Below, one piece after another: positions 23,403-36,229 of a DNA stretch of 64,000 nucleotides. The notes below the pieces were generated by a model. That model had not been told where the DNA came from. It searched no databases and saw only the letters and a list, made by a program, of their open reading frames with translations. Position numbers and translations under genes: made by a program. Source of the stretch: Loripinus fragilis (taxonomy: Eukaryota > Mollusca > Bivalvia > Lucinida > Lucinidae); the NCBI GenBank assembly GCA_964019695.1, contig OZ026522.1, positions 61,961,811 to 62,025,810 on the forward strand. The letters run 5' to 3'. The stretch's first letter is position 1; the number at the start of each line of letters is the position of its first letter.

Positions 23403-24140
23403 GTTTATCTCCCACTTTATCGTAACGAGGAATATTCCAATCTTATAATTTGTATAAAGATGTAATGACAGTTTTATCATTTCTGTCCAAATGATCTACA
23501 GACGATTAAACTCCAATCTCAAATTGCAATTTAGCACATGCTCTTATAAGGAAATTCGTAAACTGTGACCACTTTAAGAAACAATGTAGACCCATGTAAG
23601 ATAGATATTGGCATATAATCAGTGACTGCATTTTGCTGAGTGGAAAACGATCATCAGATATCGCAAAGGTTTTAACCTGTTTAATAAACTTTCAAAAGTA
23701 TATTATAGTGTATCAAGCAAGACGATATATTGATTAAATGTCAAAAGCATATTCCCGCTGAATTCTTCTCTTAACAGGTCTATTTTCCACATTTTTATCC
23801 ACATATCTTAATCAAATCCCTTAACGGGTGCTATGGCAATCATTTAAGACCCAGATGAAATGCCGCATAAGGCCGCATTTTACCAGGGTTTGCACTGTTT
23901 GCTAAGACAAAATTGATCTTCAGAGAAATAAATACAATATAGTTTGGAAATTGTAACCTGTAACCCCCAAAATATACAATAGACCATCCTGACTTAGCTG
24001 TATCCATTTCTATGGAATATTCTATTGGCCTTAAAAGGGTAAAATAATTATATGTGGCAAATCACATACAAGAATCTTCTCATAGGCCTCTAGATAAGAG
24101 TGCGTAATTAAAAATAATGTTTCTTATTTCTCAACCAAAA
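23403..24140. other. No gene; one family D hairpin
   Basis: At about 23835-23911 (CAATCATTTAAGACCCAG.. GCCGCATAAGGCCGC ..GGGTTTGCACTGTTTGCT) is a family D palindrome. The rest is AT-rich with no recognised exon. Confidence 0.5.
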
Positions 24141-24210
24141 TATATGTTGTGGGCACTCAAAAGAACCGTCTAATGAACGGTTCTTTTGAGCAGCCAAAAC
24201 AAATGTTATA
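24141..24210. mobile_element. Palindromic MITE family F, copy 1
   Basis: ACTCAAAAGAACCGTC and GACGGTTCTTTTGAG-type arms (here AATGAACGGTTCTTTTGAGC) with flanking ATATGTTGTGGGC / GCCAAAACAAATGTTA. Relatives: 62004-62060, 62319-62391, 63555-63612, 63651-63710. Confidence 0.7.
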
Positions 24211-24879
24211 GCTGATGGACAAGAAAATATTCACATTTCCATGCTTATAGCTTCTTTCATTCTCTACACCTGTATTATCTCTCCTTATCATCCAAAGTTA
24301 AAACACTGGTAAATTTTGATAAATTTTAATGAGCCAGCACATGGCATTTTTGGTTCTCATCGAATCATTAAGCAGCAAGGCTCAGCGGAGTCTGCATGCA
24401 AGCGTGCAGTCTCAACAAATCCTACCGTTTCATACACAAAAAAGAATCGTAGTCGAAAGCCAAGACTACAATTCAGACGTCTAAACCATTAGATAGTTAC
24501 GCATTTACACTTAAAGAATAATATAACGCATATACAAATCTCATGAGCTGGCCGAATTTGTTTATTTGTACGTTTTCCTCACACCGTGACACGAAATCAA
24601 GTCAATCGTAAATCCATATGGAACTTCTTGAATTGCTGGATCGTGAAACAGAGAAAATCTACCTTTTGATACAAGATCAATGAAGTTTATTGAGAGTTGT
24701 TGTCGTCAATACAAAGCCAATAGCTAGATTACATCACGCAACGATTTTACAAAGTATACCGACTTTACACGGAAACGTTACTTAGATAACCACTTTAAAT
24801 AGAACGTTTATGTAGATTACCGAATTTACAAGTAAGCGTTACGTAGATTACCGACATTAAACGGAAACGTTATGTCAGT

Positions 24880-25310
24880 TTTATGGCTTGTACATTGAGC
24901 ACCTCTTACATTTTTGATGAAGGGTGTTCATATTTGCAAGAATGGTTGTCTATCATGTGTAGGTTACAACATAGATATGAACTATGAGTTCAAGATCAAG
25001 GCCAATTTACTTCGCTTTTTTCCATATTATTGCACAATGATTAACTGTCTATTGTGTATAGATGTCAACGAAGGCTTCGGATCGCCACTATGTCCATGGA
25101 GTCAAAGGATAAGGTCAAATATACTTAATATCTGTGTTGCTCATAAGGTGAAGTCCTCTTTCATTTTTGACAGACGATGTTCATATTAGGCCCACTGATT
25201 GTTTATGGTTTGTAGATGAAGAAACAAGGTTTCAGATCACAAATATGACCTTGGAGCCAAAGATCAATGTCAAATAACACTTAAAATCTGTTTTACGGCT
25301 GGTAAGGCAC
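24880..25310. repeat. Second cluster of the AAGGTCA-type tandem repeat
   Basis: Three units of the repeat described at 14190-15190: GATCAAGGCCAATTTA near 24990, GGAGTCAAAGGATAAGGTCA near 25100, and ATATGACCTTGGAGCCAAAG near 25245. Confidence 0.65.
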
Positions 25311-25476
25311 CAATCAAATTTGTCATACTCCTTATAATGCAAATTAATTTTTGTCCGGTACATGTCGTCTGTAATACACTTTATTCTAAAGTAACTAATG
25401 ACTTAGGAGAGTGATTCAGTTGGTAAAGCCAATCTTCCCAGGGGCCCTCTTAAGCCGCTTTTACCCTATAGAATCA

Positions 25477-27500
25477 CTATAACGAATTGGCTCAGCTTTC
25501 TCTCTGCGTGTGGAGATATTTTAACATTCGTTGACACACGCTGGTGTGCGTTGAAGGTCGTTAGCTCAACGGTGATAACGGTTTAAGGTCCTTTTCAGGT
25601 CGTTGCAGAACGTTACAGAACGTTGTTGTTCGCACCAGTGCGTCGAAGATTTTTGTGCATGCACAAAAAAGTTCGACGTTCGCCAACAAACTGTCAATAC
25701 AAAGAGGGTTCATTAACTAAACGCAATGCGAATGGTTTGTGCGTCGGCAGAACGTTAACGGCTCGTTACTGAACGTAATTCGAACGGTTTGCTCGTTTGC
25801 AGTACGACAACGGTTCGATAGCTCAACGGTAGTATTCGTCCAACCGAATTGTAGTCTTTTGAACGCATCAAGAATTCCTTAGCTGTTCGACTGAAAATAA
25901 GCTACACAAAGACTTACAAAGCTGGTTTTGTCGAATGCATTTGTTTTTCAATGCGGCCATAAAATCTCAAGTTAAGGGGCTTTACACTATAACGAATTGG
26001 CTCAGCGCTGGCTGTACTTGTGGAGATATTTTGACATTGGTTGACACACGCTGGTGTGCGTTGAATGTCGAGAGCTCAACGGTGATCAGCGGTTTAAGGT
26101 CGTTTTCAGTTCGTTGAAGAACGTCCCCGTATGTTGGTGTTCGCACAGTGCGTCGAAGATTTTTGTGCATTCACAAAAAGTTGGACGTTTGCCAATGAAC
26201 TGCAAATACGCAGAGGGTTCGTTCACTGAACGCAATGCGATCGGTTTGTGCGTCGGTAGAACGTTAATGGCTCGTTACTGAACACATTTCGAACAGTTTG
26301 GTCGTCAGCTCGTTATCTCAACGATTCTATTGTTAAGTCATCTGGGTATTTTAGGCTTTATGTAACCTCACGCTGCTGATGCTCGGTGAAAATAATGCCA
26401 GCGCTTATTAAAAAGCGTTCAAAATCGTGAATTTTGAATCAATAATATGTCCGTAGATATGTCCGATTATTTAGAAATACTTTATGCATCCAAAGAAAAT
26501 CATATTTCTTATCGCTACCGAAAATGTCAGCGCAAAATTTTGAGTAGTTTTGAAGGTATTGCAAGTTATAAATTCACCAAAATACGTTGGGCTTACGGAC
26601 AATTACCTGTGTATTCACCGAGTGCGTAAAGCGTCTCGATGACCCAGAGCGGGATATGACGTATCATTGTTTAAGAGAATAGTATTCGTCCAACCAACTT
26701 GTGGTCTTTTGAACACATCCAGAATTCCTTAACTGTTTGACTGAAATTTAACTACGCGAAGAGTTACAAAGCTGGTTTTGTCTAATGCAATGTTTTCATT
26801 GAGTCTGACATAAAATCACAAATTAACAGTACAAACATCTGCAGTAGAAAGCCTCTTGGACATTTTTTTTGCAATTCGTTGAGGGAACGTCCAGTCAATT
26901 CGTTATTCGTCCAACCAACTTGTGGTCTTTTGAACACATCCAGAATTCCTTAGCTGTTTGACTGAAATTTAACTACGCAGCTGGTTTTGTCTAATGCAAT
27001 GTTTTAATTGAGTCTGACATAAAATCACAAATTAACAGTACAAACATCTGCAGTAGTAAGCCTCGCCTTTACACTATAACGTATTGGCTCAGCGTTCGCT
27101 CTGCATTTGGAGATATTTTGACATTGGTTGACACACGCTAGTGTGCGTTGAAGGTCGTTAGCTTAACGGTGATCAACGGTTTAATGTCGTTTTCAGTTCG
27201 TTGAAGAACGTTCCCGTACGTTGGTGTTCGCACCAGTGCTTCAAAGATTTTTGTTCTTGCACAAAAAAAGTTCGACGTTCGCCAACAAACTGCCAATACG
27301 CAGAGGGTTCGTTCACTGAACGCAATGCGATCGGTTTGTGCGTCTGCAGGACGTTAAGGGTCGTTACCGAACGCATTTCAAACGGTTTGGTCGTCAGCTC
27401 GCTAGTTCAACGATAGTATTCGTCCAGCTAACTTGTGGTCTTTTGAACGCATCCAGAATTCATTAGCTGTTGGACTGAAAATAAACTACACGAAGAATTA
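25477..27500 (+). repeat. Complex ~500-bp repeat, three main units plus tails
   Basis: The unit starts ACTATAACG(A/T)ATTGGCTCAG (25477, 25984, 27071) and contains TTGACACACGCT(G/A)GTGTGCG, many AACGGT/CGTT words, TGCACAAAAA and GAGGGTTCGTTCACTGAACG. It ends in a tail with ATTCGTCCAAC..TTTTGAACGCATC..TTAGCTGTT..AAAGCTGGTTTTGTC. Two extra tails stand alone at 26676-26890 and 26903-27062. A ~330-bp stretch (26345-26675) with a 60-codon open frame interrupts the second unit; I do not recognise that frame. The last tail is split by the microsatellite and resumes at about 27757-27830. Confidence 0.75.
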
Positions 27501-27503
27501 CAA

Positions 27504-27504
<1 letters not shown>

Positions 27505-27592
<88 letters not shown>
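27505..27592. repeat. (ATCT)n microsatellite
   Basis: About 22 tandem copies of the tetranucleotide ATCT, uninterrupted. It produces a spurious frame of repeated YLSI. It sits inside the tail of the preceding complex repeat, together with about 160 bp of other sequence. Confidence 0.95.
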
Positions 27593-28744
27593 AGTGTTTA
27601 GACTATTTTTACCATTCATATATGTTGCAAGATCCACAAGTATTAGGAAATGACCACAATAAACCTCACAGCATAATGTCAGATCCTACTTCTACTATGT
27701 ACTTCCATAACATGTCTTGTGATTTTATCGAGTAAAATATTGGTTAAATACCAATTACAAAGCTGGTTTTGTCGAATGCAATGTTTTTCAATTGAGCCTG
27801 ACATAAAATCAGAAATTAACAGTAGATCAAATCTAGGACATACTTGCGTATTAGTTAGCCTCTTGGACATTCAGTGGCCGAAAGGTCACTGGTGGTCCAC
27901 ATTTGGTTGTGTCCTTTACTAAATGACATGTCTACATCCATTTTGTACATGTATATATGCATATATGTTATTTGATCTCTTACAAAGTGCTTCTTGATAA
28001 AGAAAGCACATCCGAAACTAGTTGGGAAAATAAAGGAAAGAGATCAAGGTTTGATTTCTCGTTTATATAACTGCATGGCAGTTGATTGGTTCGGATACGC
28101 TAACTATGCACAGAGCGCACGCTGAGAGTACGCACAGCATGTTGAGCGTTTGTTGACAGATCGTTTTTCATTCACTGGTGTTCGTTAGTTTGTCGTTGCT
28201 TGTAAGTCATGAACACGTTCTGGGGTCGTTTCAAATTTGCTTTCAGATGTCTAGACATTGTTGTTTGAATCTGAGCGCAAAGCCATTGCATATCTTCACT
28301 ATTACAGCCTTTACTTGGAAAATTTCCATGATGTAAATTGGTGAAATGCATTGAGCAACCATAACATATTTAGCTTTGTTGATGAAAACTAATTCATCAG
28401 TAGTAATGCCAGAGTGACGTCCATTACTACTTTCATCAAATGACAACATATTGAATTTTCTACGCGCCAATGATGTATGAAATCCTACCAAGTATCAATT
28501 TACATGCTCCATTTTAATGGAGATGACAACACATAAGCTCAACGCTTACAGTCAAATGCTAGAAACATTGTATGTATGTACAGTATATATCAGAAAATGG
28601 TGAAGCTTTATGAATAAAATATTGTTGAAATCAATTTACATGCTCTTCTTTGTAGTTTTTTTTCAATAGTATGTACATTAGACTTAAACGAGTTCCCCCA
28701 AGTCACACAACATATTCAAAGTGTGGCTTAATATAAGCATTGTT

Positions 28745-30385
28745 AAATAACACTCTGTGTTGTAAAGAAAGTACTTGACTGGGCAAAAACAGCGTGTTGT
28801 CCTTGCAGGTCATGTTTCTGAATGGATATCTGTTCTAGCAGGCGTCCGTCAGGGTTCGATTCTAGGTCCATTACTTTTCCTTATCTATATAAACGACATA
28901 GTCCAAAACCTAGGCTGCTCAATTCGCTTGTTCGCTGACGATACCAGTTTGTACATAACTGTAGAATCCCCTAACTGGGCTGCACACTCACTAAACATAG
29001 ATCTTAACACTATAAGTACTTGGACAGAAGCATGATTGGTTGCTTTTAATACTGGTAGAACATTATCGATGATCTTTTCACGAAAAGCAAACCTTCCACA
29101 GCATCCTCCATTACTCATGAACAATATCGTACTAACAGAAACAGACACACACAAACACCTAGGTTTAACACTCTCAAATACATGCACCTGGTCCAATCAT
29201 ATTCAAGCAAAAACCTTGAAGGCTTGGACAAGACTTAACTTACTGCGTGCCCTAAAATCAAGAGTTAGTCGCAAATCATTGGAACAGCTGTACATATCTT
29301 TTGTTCGACCACTATTAGAGTACTGTGATTCAGTAGGGACAACGCATCAGTCGATTCCAAGAAGCAGCTTGATGTTGTGCACATAGAAGCCACACAAATC
29401 ATCACTGGTGCCACCAAGTTGTGTAGCATCGAAAAACTACTATCTGACTTAGGTTGGGAATCACCTCAGAACAGACGAAATAAACATAAACTCATCATCT
29501 TCTACAAGATAATCATTGGCCTTGCACCCAACGATCTTCATGATCTTGTCCCTCCCATTATTCAAGAAACAACTAACTACAACCTACGGAACGCTAATGA
29601 CATACAAACTCTCAATGCTAGCACAAACTTATACTATAATTCCTTCTTTCCATCAACGATAAGGGCGTGGAATAGCTTGCCCGAAGATATAAAGCAATCC
29701 CCATCCATTTCATCTTTCCAATTCCAACTTAACAGAGACATAAACAAACTACCAAAATATTACAACACAGGCACACGCATGGGTCAAATCCTCCATACTC
29801 GTATTAGACTTGAATGCAGCTCACTAAACGCCTACCTGTATAGGAAAAACATTGTACCATAACCTAACTGCCAACGTGGAGGTTTCGAAAGTTCTTACCA
29901 CTTCTTTTTCATCTGTCCAATATTCGTAGATTCTAGGTCAAGATACTTACCAGCAAACTTTAACAATTTAACGACCAGGGATCTTTTGGTCGGTATGTAA
30001 AACAAAACAAACCACGAAAACGAGGCACTGTTTATGCAGTTACAAGAATTCATAGTGGAATCAGGAAGGTCCTCTCGAAACTAGTGTTAAACATGAAAAA
30101 ACACTATCCACCATGTGCAATGCGCAGTATAGAAAACTTGTAGTCATTCCCTTCCCCCTTTCTCCCACATTTTTTCTTCTTTTTTTTTTCTCTTTATCTG
30201 TCATGCATTGATGTTGATATTATATGCGTACATTGGTTGCCAGTGCCATTTTAATATAATTTTGTATGATCCACATTGTAATTAGAAATGACTTAAATAT
30301 AAGCTTCAGCTTACTGTCTTATCCTGTACCACTATACATTAGTATATATTGTATTATGCTTGTAAATTCAGAAATAAAATATTTT
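28745..30385 (+). mobile_element. 5'-truncated LINE retrotransposon
   Basis: The 3' end of a non-LTR retrotransposon: reverse transcriptase from the palm domain onward, a C-terminal region, a short 3' UTR, and an A-rich end (AATAAAATATTTTTAAAC). The 5' part, including the endonuclease, is missing, as is usual for incomplete target-primed insertion. Confidence 0.8.
28775..30080 (+). pseudogene. LINE reverse transcriptase remnant
   Basis: Visible motifs are GVRQGSILGPLLFLIYIND (normally GVPQGS) and FADDTSLY, the catalytic palm motif, which is intact. These are followed by HKHLGLTLSN, ARTRLN-like thumb sequence, FVRPLLEYCDSV, and the C-terminal IIFYKIIIGLAPNDL and PSTIRAWNSLPEDI blocks common to jockey/CR1-superfamily LINEs. 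The frame is broken by an in-frame TGA at about 29033 (Trp expected), a one-base deletion near 29340, and stops at about 29862 and 29998. Even beyond these, GGFESSYHFFFICP-like C-terminal sequence is readable. The copy is dead. Confidence 0.85.
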
Positions 30386-31477
30386 TAAACTAAAGAAAGG
30401 TATGATTTTATCTGAAGCAAAAACCAAAGGTATGACGATATTTTTTGAAACATGTTGAAAAGATTTGTCCATGTTAAGTAGTCATCTAGCATATGGATCC
30501 CTAAAACTTTTTCAGAGCTTGTTAATTGCAAATTAAAATAAGCATAAACAATGCCAAAAATTATAGCATCTTTCATGCATTTTCTTTTTTGGCGACTTGA
30601 TATTAACATGAGTTTTGTCTATACCTATTTTCATACCATTCTCTAGACACCGATTTTTGTGTATATATACTCGATGCTTAGTACTGGTTCAACCCAGAAA
30701 AAATGATCCGACATGACTGTAGAATTGCTGACTAGGACTAAGCACACTATGTTTATTTGAGGGTAATTTGGCAAATTATAGGCGTACTCTTACCGCACCA
30801 ACATTTAGACAGACTGCAGACATCTAAAGAAAGTACTGTTTTATTCCTTTTTGATATAACATTATGTAAGCAAACAGTGAATGCACATCTGATACTAGCC
30901 TTGCTGTTTGCCTATGTCTTGTAGAAATAGGAAAAAGAGAAGAAGAAAAAGACGGTACGTTTATATGGGGCTATTATTTGGCGAGTTATGTGCGTATCTT
31001 TGTACGTTCTGGTCTAACTAGGCTCAAGTCATTTAGAACAAGTGTTAGTTCCCTCGAAGCTTATAGGCGTTTACATCGACGCCTGGTGTGCCGATTTAGT
31101 CTGCAATACTAGAAGATAATATTACACAATAATACTTTGTCGTGATTAATTCATTAATGTCCAAGCACTTTCCGAATCTCCAATAACAACGCAATTGCCT
31201 TCTAAACGACACAATACAAGCTTCATCATGGGAAGATCGGGCCTCAAGGTTATAAAGCTGTTTTCATGCACAACTCAACTGCCCATAGAATTTCAAATGC
31301 TCATGAATGCGAAAATGCTGGAAAACAAGGCCTGCATGGCCGACCTAAACATTATAAACGTTATAAAAAGTTGGATATAACTTGGATAGCATGCGACAGT
31401 CTGCATGCCTGTTTGTAAACCCAATCACGGTTTATAGCTATGGTTTCCTCTGTAATTGCACGACGGTTGGTCTGGCC
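30386..31477. other. No gene; partial MITE C
   Basis: AT-rich. At about 31240-31330 is a fragment of MITE C (CTCAAGGTTATAAAGCTGTT, CAACTCAACTGCCCATAGAA). No exon recognised. Confidence 0.45.
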
Positions 31478-32065
31478 TCGGACTCAACGACGACTCTGAC
31501 GTAAAGCTTAAATTGGTGGGTTGGTGCCTGATGCCTGGCTGTAGCTGGGCCCACCGTGGCTCAACTTGAGATTTTCTATGTCACTGACTATCTGTGAGTC
31601 TCGAGCCCTTTTCTCTGTTTCATCATAGTGTGTTAATTTGATTATAGTTTTTCTCTATGATGATACATTGTAATAGTTAGGAATCCTCCATGCGAGCTTA
31701 ACATGTTTGAGCTTCAACAAAGGCGACGATTTGGTACCAGTTAGATGCATCTAAGCCCCCCAGTGGCTTAGGCTGCTGTCCGTTCTAAGGCGGTGGTTCT
31801 GTTGTTGTTGATTGTTACTCCATTGTGGGATTCTGTGATTTTTTATGTTTTGTTGTGCGTTACTTTGTGTCCAGTCTAGTTTTGCAATCGTCTCGATGAA
31901 GATGAGAAGGCTGGTTGCTTTGTTTGTCTTCCTGGTGTCTCTTGATTGTTGTATGGCTCTTCCTCACGATGACATGTTTTTTTCTGCAGTTTGTGATTGT
32001 GGTATTTCCTGATCATACTCACTATTTTTTAATAATCATAAGCTATTACTGGCTGGCATTTAAGA
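31478..32065 (+). repeat. Dispersed repeat R1, copy 2
   Basis: Matches 8370-9000 in reverse complement, including GGTGCCTGATGCCTGGC, CTGACTATCTGTGAGTC, GTGTTAATTTGATTAT, GGCTGCTGTCCGTTCTAAGG and GTGGTATTTCCTGATCATAC. Confidence 0.7.
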
Positions 32066-33633
32066 TGTACGACATGTACAACAACATCAACACATCATCT
32101 TAGTTTGAGTCATTGAGGCTATTTATGTTTCAGCAGATTATGCTTTAAGTATTTTGGAAACTCTCATGAGTGGCGAAGAAACTAGAACCATTTATAATTT
32201 TAGTTGCACATTACAGCAGAACTTTATGTTTATGTATGTTTAATTGGCCTTTCTGATATGCAGTTTTTACAGAGGGCTTCCAGGTTTAGAGTTAATTAAA
32301 TGGCACATTATATATAATATAAAAAATAATCGCTGGCAGTATGCCGAAGACAACTCAATTTTCTTTTAGGTAAATACGAAGTATGGGCCCATTTGAGATG
32401 AATGAATCTTAAAGAAAGTGGAGGAGCCATTTTAGAATCAGATGTCCATTTCATGAATTTAATGTACACTGAACCAAAGTTATCAGTGGCCACCTTACAT
32501 TTTGACGTTAGTTCAGAAAGTAAAAATCGCTCATACAAAAGTTTTAGTCTATAGATAATCCAAGGCTTTGGCAAGGCACTGCCAGTTATTTCATTTTAAA
32601 ATGAATGGTACATCTGGCATGGACGAAGTCCGAGTAAAGGTACCCTCATTTAAAAAAAATCACAATTATTACTATGATATAAAATATTCCATAGATACCT
32701 CAGTTATCCATTTACATTTTATTTGTTTCAAGATGTTATTGACTGCCGTGATGTCAGCTGAATAAGAATCAAAATATTTGTGACAAAAGGATTTTCCGTT
32801 TCTTCTACGTTATAACACGCAGACAGCAACTATCGGCAGCTTAATCAAAGAAATGCACCTTTAAGCATGCAATTTGCATACAAACTTTGTACAGCTCTGT
32901 ATGCTTTATTATCTGCAGTACAGCATTGAAACTTTCAGTGACCATTTATTATGACACAGCGCCACTGTTCAACTTTAGAAATGAGAAAGAACGTTGACAT
33001 GTGCTGCTTAATTGTTTTTTTTTTAAGTGTCACATTGAAACCTGAAGTGGACAGCCTTCATGAAATATAACTCTTCGCAAATGGACTGGTCAACCTTTGT
33101 TGAGTTTGCTCTACCATGTTCAGATAAAATAAAACACATAAAATGATTTCAGCATGTGCTGCTGATGATTTTCAAAAATCTTGGAAAATGAGATAATTTA
33201 GCAAATTCGTAAAAATTCTGTCATAAGCAAAATTTCAAATTTTCGATGTTGTTTCAAGTCGGCTAGGCCGGTTTGTAACCATCTGCACTTCAATTCCAAA
33301 AAAACTGCACCAAAAAACCCATTATTTCTTCAAAACGTTCATTTTTGCATTTTTGAATCCCAAAACCGTAAAGTGAAAGAAAACTATTCAAAAGCACCGC
33401 CAAACTTTAGTCCATTGAAATACACATATTAAGGCAAAAATACATTTTAATATCATAACCGCTTAGTCAGAAAAGAGAGAGTAGAAAAGTGGCCACTTAT
33501 AACTTCGGTTCAGTATTAACATGTAATATATATTACAGAATGAACATGATGAAGGGCCTAAATAAACTTTCAAAAACGTAATCTGCAATATGTGATTATT
33601 CTGAAGCAAACCACAAACTTCATTCCAAAATCA
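32066..33633. other. No gene recognised
   Basis: Unique-looking AT-rich spacer up to the solo LTR. No recognisable exon, RNA gene or repeat. Confidence 0.4.
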
Positions 33634-33638
33634 ATGAG

Positions 33639-36082
33639 TGTTACGATGTATAATACTTGGAACAACAGAATCAGTGATGGTTGCGTATACGCACAAATAC
33701 GCAAAGGTTTAGGTATGCACCTGGTCACCTATACGAACCATGATACGGTACCTTTTCTACTAATAGTCCAATAAAAGGGCGGATTGTCTGAGATGGAATT
33801 CATTGTGTCTTTATTTAGTAACACTTGCATGATTTCGTTGATTTTCTTGAAGATCTTGGAGATCTTGTGCACTTTTCACTATATAAAGGATGGAATTTCC
33901 CATTCTTGTTAGGGGACATTTTAAAGATACCATAGAGAGGTACGATATAGAGACGCTATTCATTATTATAGAAAGGTATGTGCAGTTATATATATTTGAC
34001 CGTGTTGAAATTGTACATGACAGGGCTATGGCGATTTGTGTTATTGCATTGAATCGTGATGTCTCTAGCATGTCACATTGTATTGAAATAATAAGTCACT
34101 CGTTTTCTATTTTGTTGTCTGTTGAATCGGCCAGCATTCCTTGTACGAGTTCTATCGGGTGTTATCAATAACGTCCCGTTTTTTTGGCAAAAATAGAGAT
34201 TGTTACGCATTTGCCTATGAATCTACGCACATGCGTAGTGCCTAAAAATCTGGTGGGACCATTCTTGCTGCTATAGTAAAGCTGTCCGGATGGACTCAAC
34301 GAGTTATTTCGGCCAAAAGTAGTCACAGGCCATGTTGGGTCTGCACATAAAACTATAATGGTATGCTGAAAGATTTACAGGGGACCAATAGGTGAATAAA
34401 AATTTTAGCAGCTAGATTTTAAGTTGTTGTGATTTATATGGCGTTGTTGGAAAGACGATTTAACTGCCAGTGAAAGTCGACTTTCTATAGCGACCTGTAT
34501 GTGTCACCTCGAGTTATATCTGACGCATATAAGAATAAGGGTTAGGTGCATACACTACAACACACTTACATAAATAAGGTGATAGCTGACATGTATGTTT
34601 AGAGATTAGGTAGGTGGTTGTTCCACCAAAATAAATGTAAAAATATTGTACGTTTTTACAAGCATAAAACAGCAGAATGTAATCTCTCAATATTGATGTA
34701 AATATGTTTGACGAGGGGTCATAGTTAGCTGTTTACAAACGATACGTTATACAAGTACGAAATTAGCGTGTGGGCAGGGTGATGTCCGACGTAAACGTCC
34801 AAACGTTACGTTGGCACCACGCTGTTCAACGTTTTCCTGGAATTTTAAGAGAATTGGTATCAGTATTTGTAAACCTCGAAACTAAAGGGCCACGGGATCT
34901 TGATGTTTTGGCTGCGATAGCGTCTCAAACCAGGGTGACGTTACGACAGCCTATTGAAAATTTTGTAACGTATGGGTTTGTTCGTTTGGCATAGGAGGTA
35001 TTGTTTAGCGCTGACATAGGCCAGTCACTAAAAATACTTCTCTATTACATATTTTTGAGTGTGGATATTTAGAAGAGCCGATCCATCCTAACAGCATGGA
35101 AGCCGTTAGCCATACACCCACGGGTGAGGGCTAATCGCGCGCTTATAGGGTTAGGCTGTAATTTGGAAAGTAAGACCACTGAAATTATTTCTATTTTTGT
35201 GAACTTGAAACAAACAACTCCATTATTGACGCAACAGAGTGATTCTGAGATTCTAAAAGTAGATTGTTTTTTGCAGAATCGTCTCTGATTTGTGTCCCCT
35301 CCTACGTTGGAGGGTGAATGTTGGTGAGCCACAAGATTAATACCTGAGGGCACTTACTAGCTGTCCCCTCAGGCCACGAACAGCGTGGAATCAGGCCCGA
35401 ATTTTTATGACCAGCTACGTAGACCAGATCGAGTTGTGAGACAACCGGCTGGAATTGTGATAAGTAAACCTGACGTCCCAACATGGGGATACGATCAGGA
35501 ACCGTCGTATAAGAAGATCCACTTATAATAAACTTGACGTCTAGATACTAAAAAGACGATCAACGTTACGCGTAAGCAATTCTATATGAATCAGTTGACG
35601 TTCCAAAATACAGGATCGATCACAGTCCTATTATCTTAGAGCCGATAGACTGAAGTAGACAACGTGTGACTAAGAAGATATAGTGTTCGCGAAACGCATG
35701 TAGTAACCAAGAGTACTCATCAATACGATACTGAAGTATTAAAGGGTCCAATTTTTTTCCTTAGAACTTAAGTTATATGTGAATTATATTCTTTACGTCT
35801 TTTATTTCTGACTAGTTGACGTACATCTAGAGCAGGACACTCTAAGATTGATTCTAATTGAAATGATCTTAGAATGGCAACTTGCCCTAGTATAGGATGG
35901 CCAATTAGCCAGAAATAATAGCGTAGGTGGTGTCGTTGTATTATTAATGTGTTGTCGATGTTTCTTAGTACATAAAGTACTGAAAAGTTTTTACTAGTTG
36001 TGTGCATTATTTTTCCCTGGTAGCATCATCATCGCATAAAGGAATTTTCCAATAAGATTTCCCCTCTTCCTAAGTCGTAACA
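33639..36082 (+). mobile_element. Solo LTR of the Gypsy family, with intron-like insert
   Basis: Starts TGTTACGATG and ends TCGTAACA, flanked by a perfect 5-bp target duplication ATGAG (33634-33638 and 36083-36087). It is therefore a complete insertion and stands alone. It matches the reverse complement of the LTRs at 38815-39719 and 44104-45222 over their whole length, for example the CAAATACGCAAAGG..GTATGCAC block, TAGAGACGCTATTCATTATT, TGATTTGTGTCCCCTCCTAC and CTAGTTGTGTGCATTATTTT. A TATAAA box sits at 33882-33887. Without 33976-35276 it would be 1143 bp, against 1119 bp for the intact relative. Confidence 0.9.
33976..35276 (+). other. Intron-like segment inside the solo LTR
   Basis: 1301 bp present here but missing from both other LTRs at exactly this point (junctions 44894/44895 and 39391/39392). 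The ends are GAAAG|GTATGTGCAG and GATTGTTTTTTGCAG|AATC, i.e. a GT donor close to consensus and an AG acceptor with a pyrimidine tract, in the sense orientation of the element. No flanking direct repeat beyond a shared AG is visible, so a transposon insertion is less likely. It contains two diverged open stretches with a shared pattern (VSVFVNLETK near 34857 and ISIFVNLKQT near 35190), function unknown; a distant resemblance to the start of a soluble-adenylyl-cyclase domain is too weak to call. Confidence 0.65.
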
Positions 36083-36229
36083 ATGAGATAAATGTATACA
36101 CGAGCATTTATGAAAGTGTCTACTATGTAAAAGGTGGGGTAATCTTATATGCAGCCTATTTATGTATAGAAATTAATGGCAGGTTTAATATATCCGTTTG
36201 AAAAAGTAGTGCCTGTTGCTCTTTGGATT

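Noticed and set aside
25405..25445. A-box-like GTGATTCAGTTGGTAAAGC, possible tRNA or SINE head
   Set aside because: No B box or cloverleaf could be found at the proper distance.
27433..27735. Open frame with repeated YLSI
   Set aside because: Translation of the (ATCT)n microsatellite.
34770..34994. 74-codon frame in the intron-like segment, possible adenylyl-cyclase fragment
   Set aside because: Only a short VSVFVNLE-like stretch resembles that family; the remainder does not, so no function is assigned.
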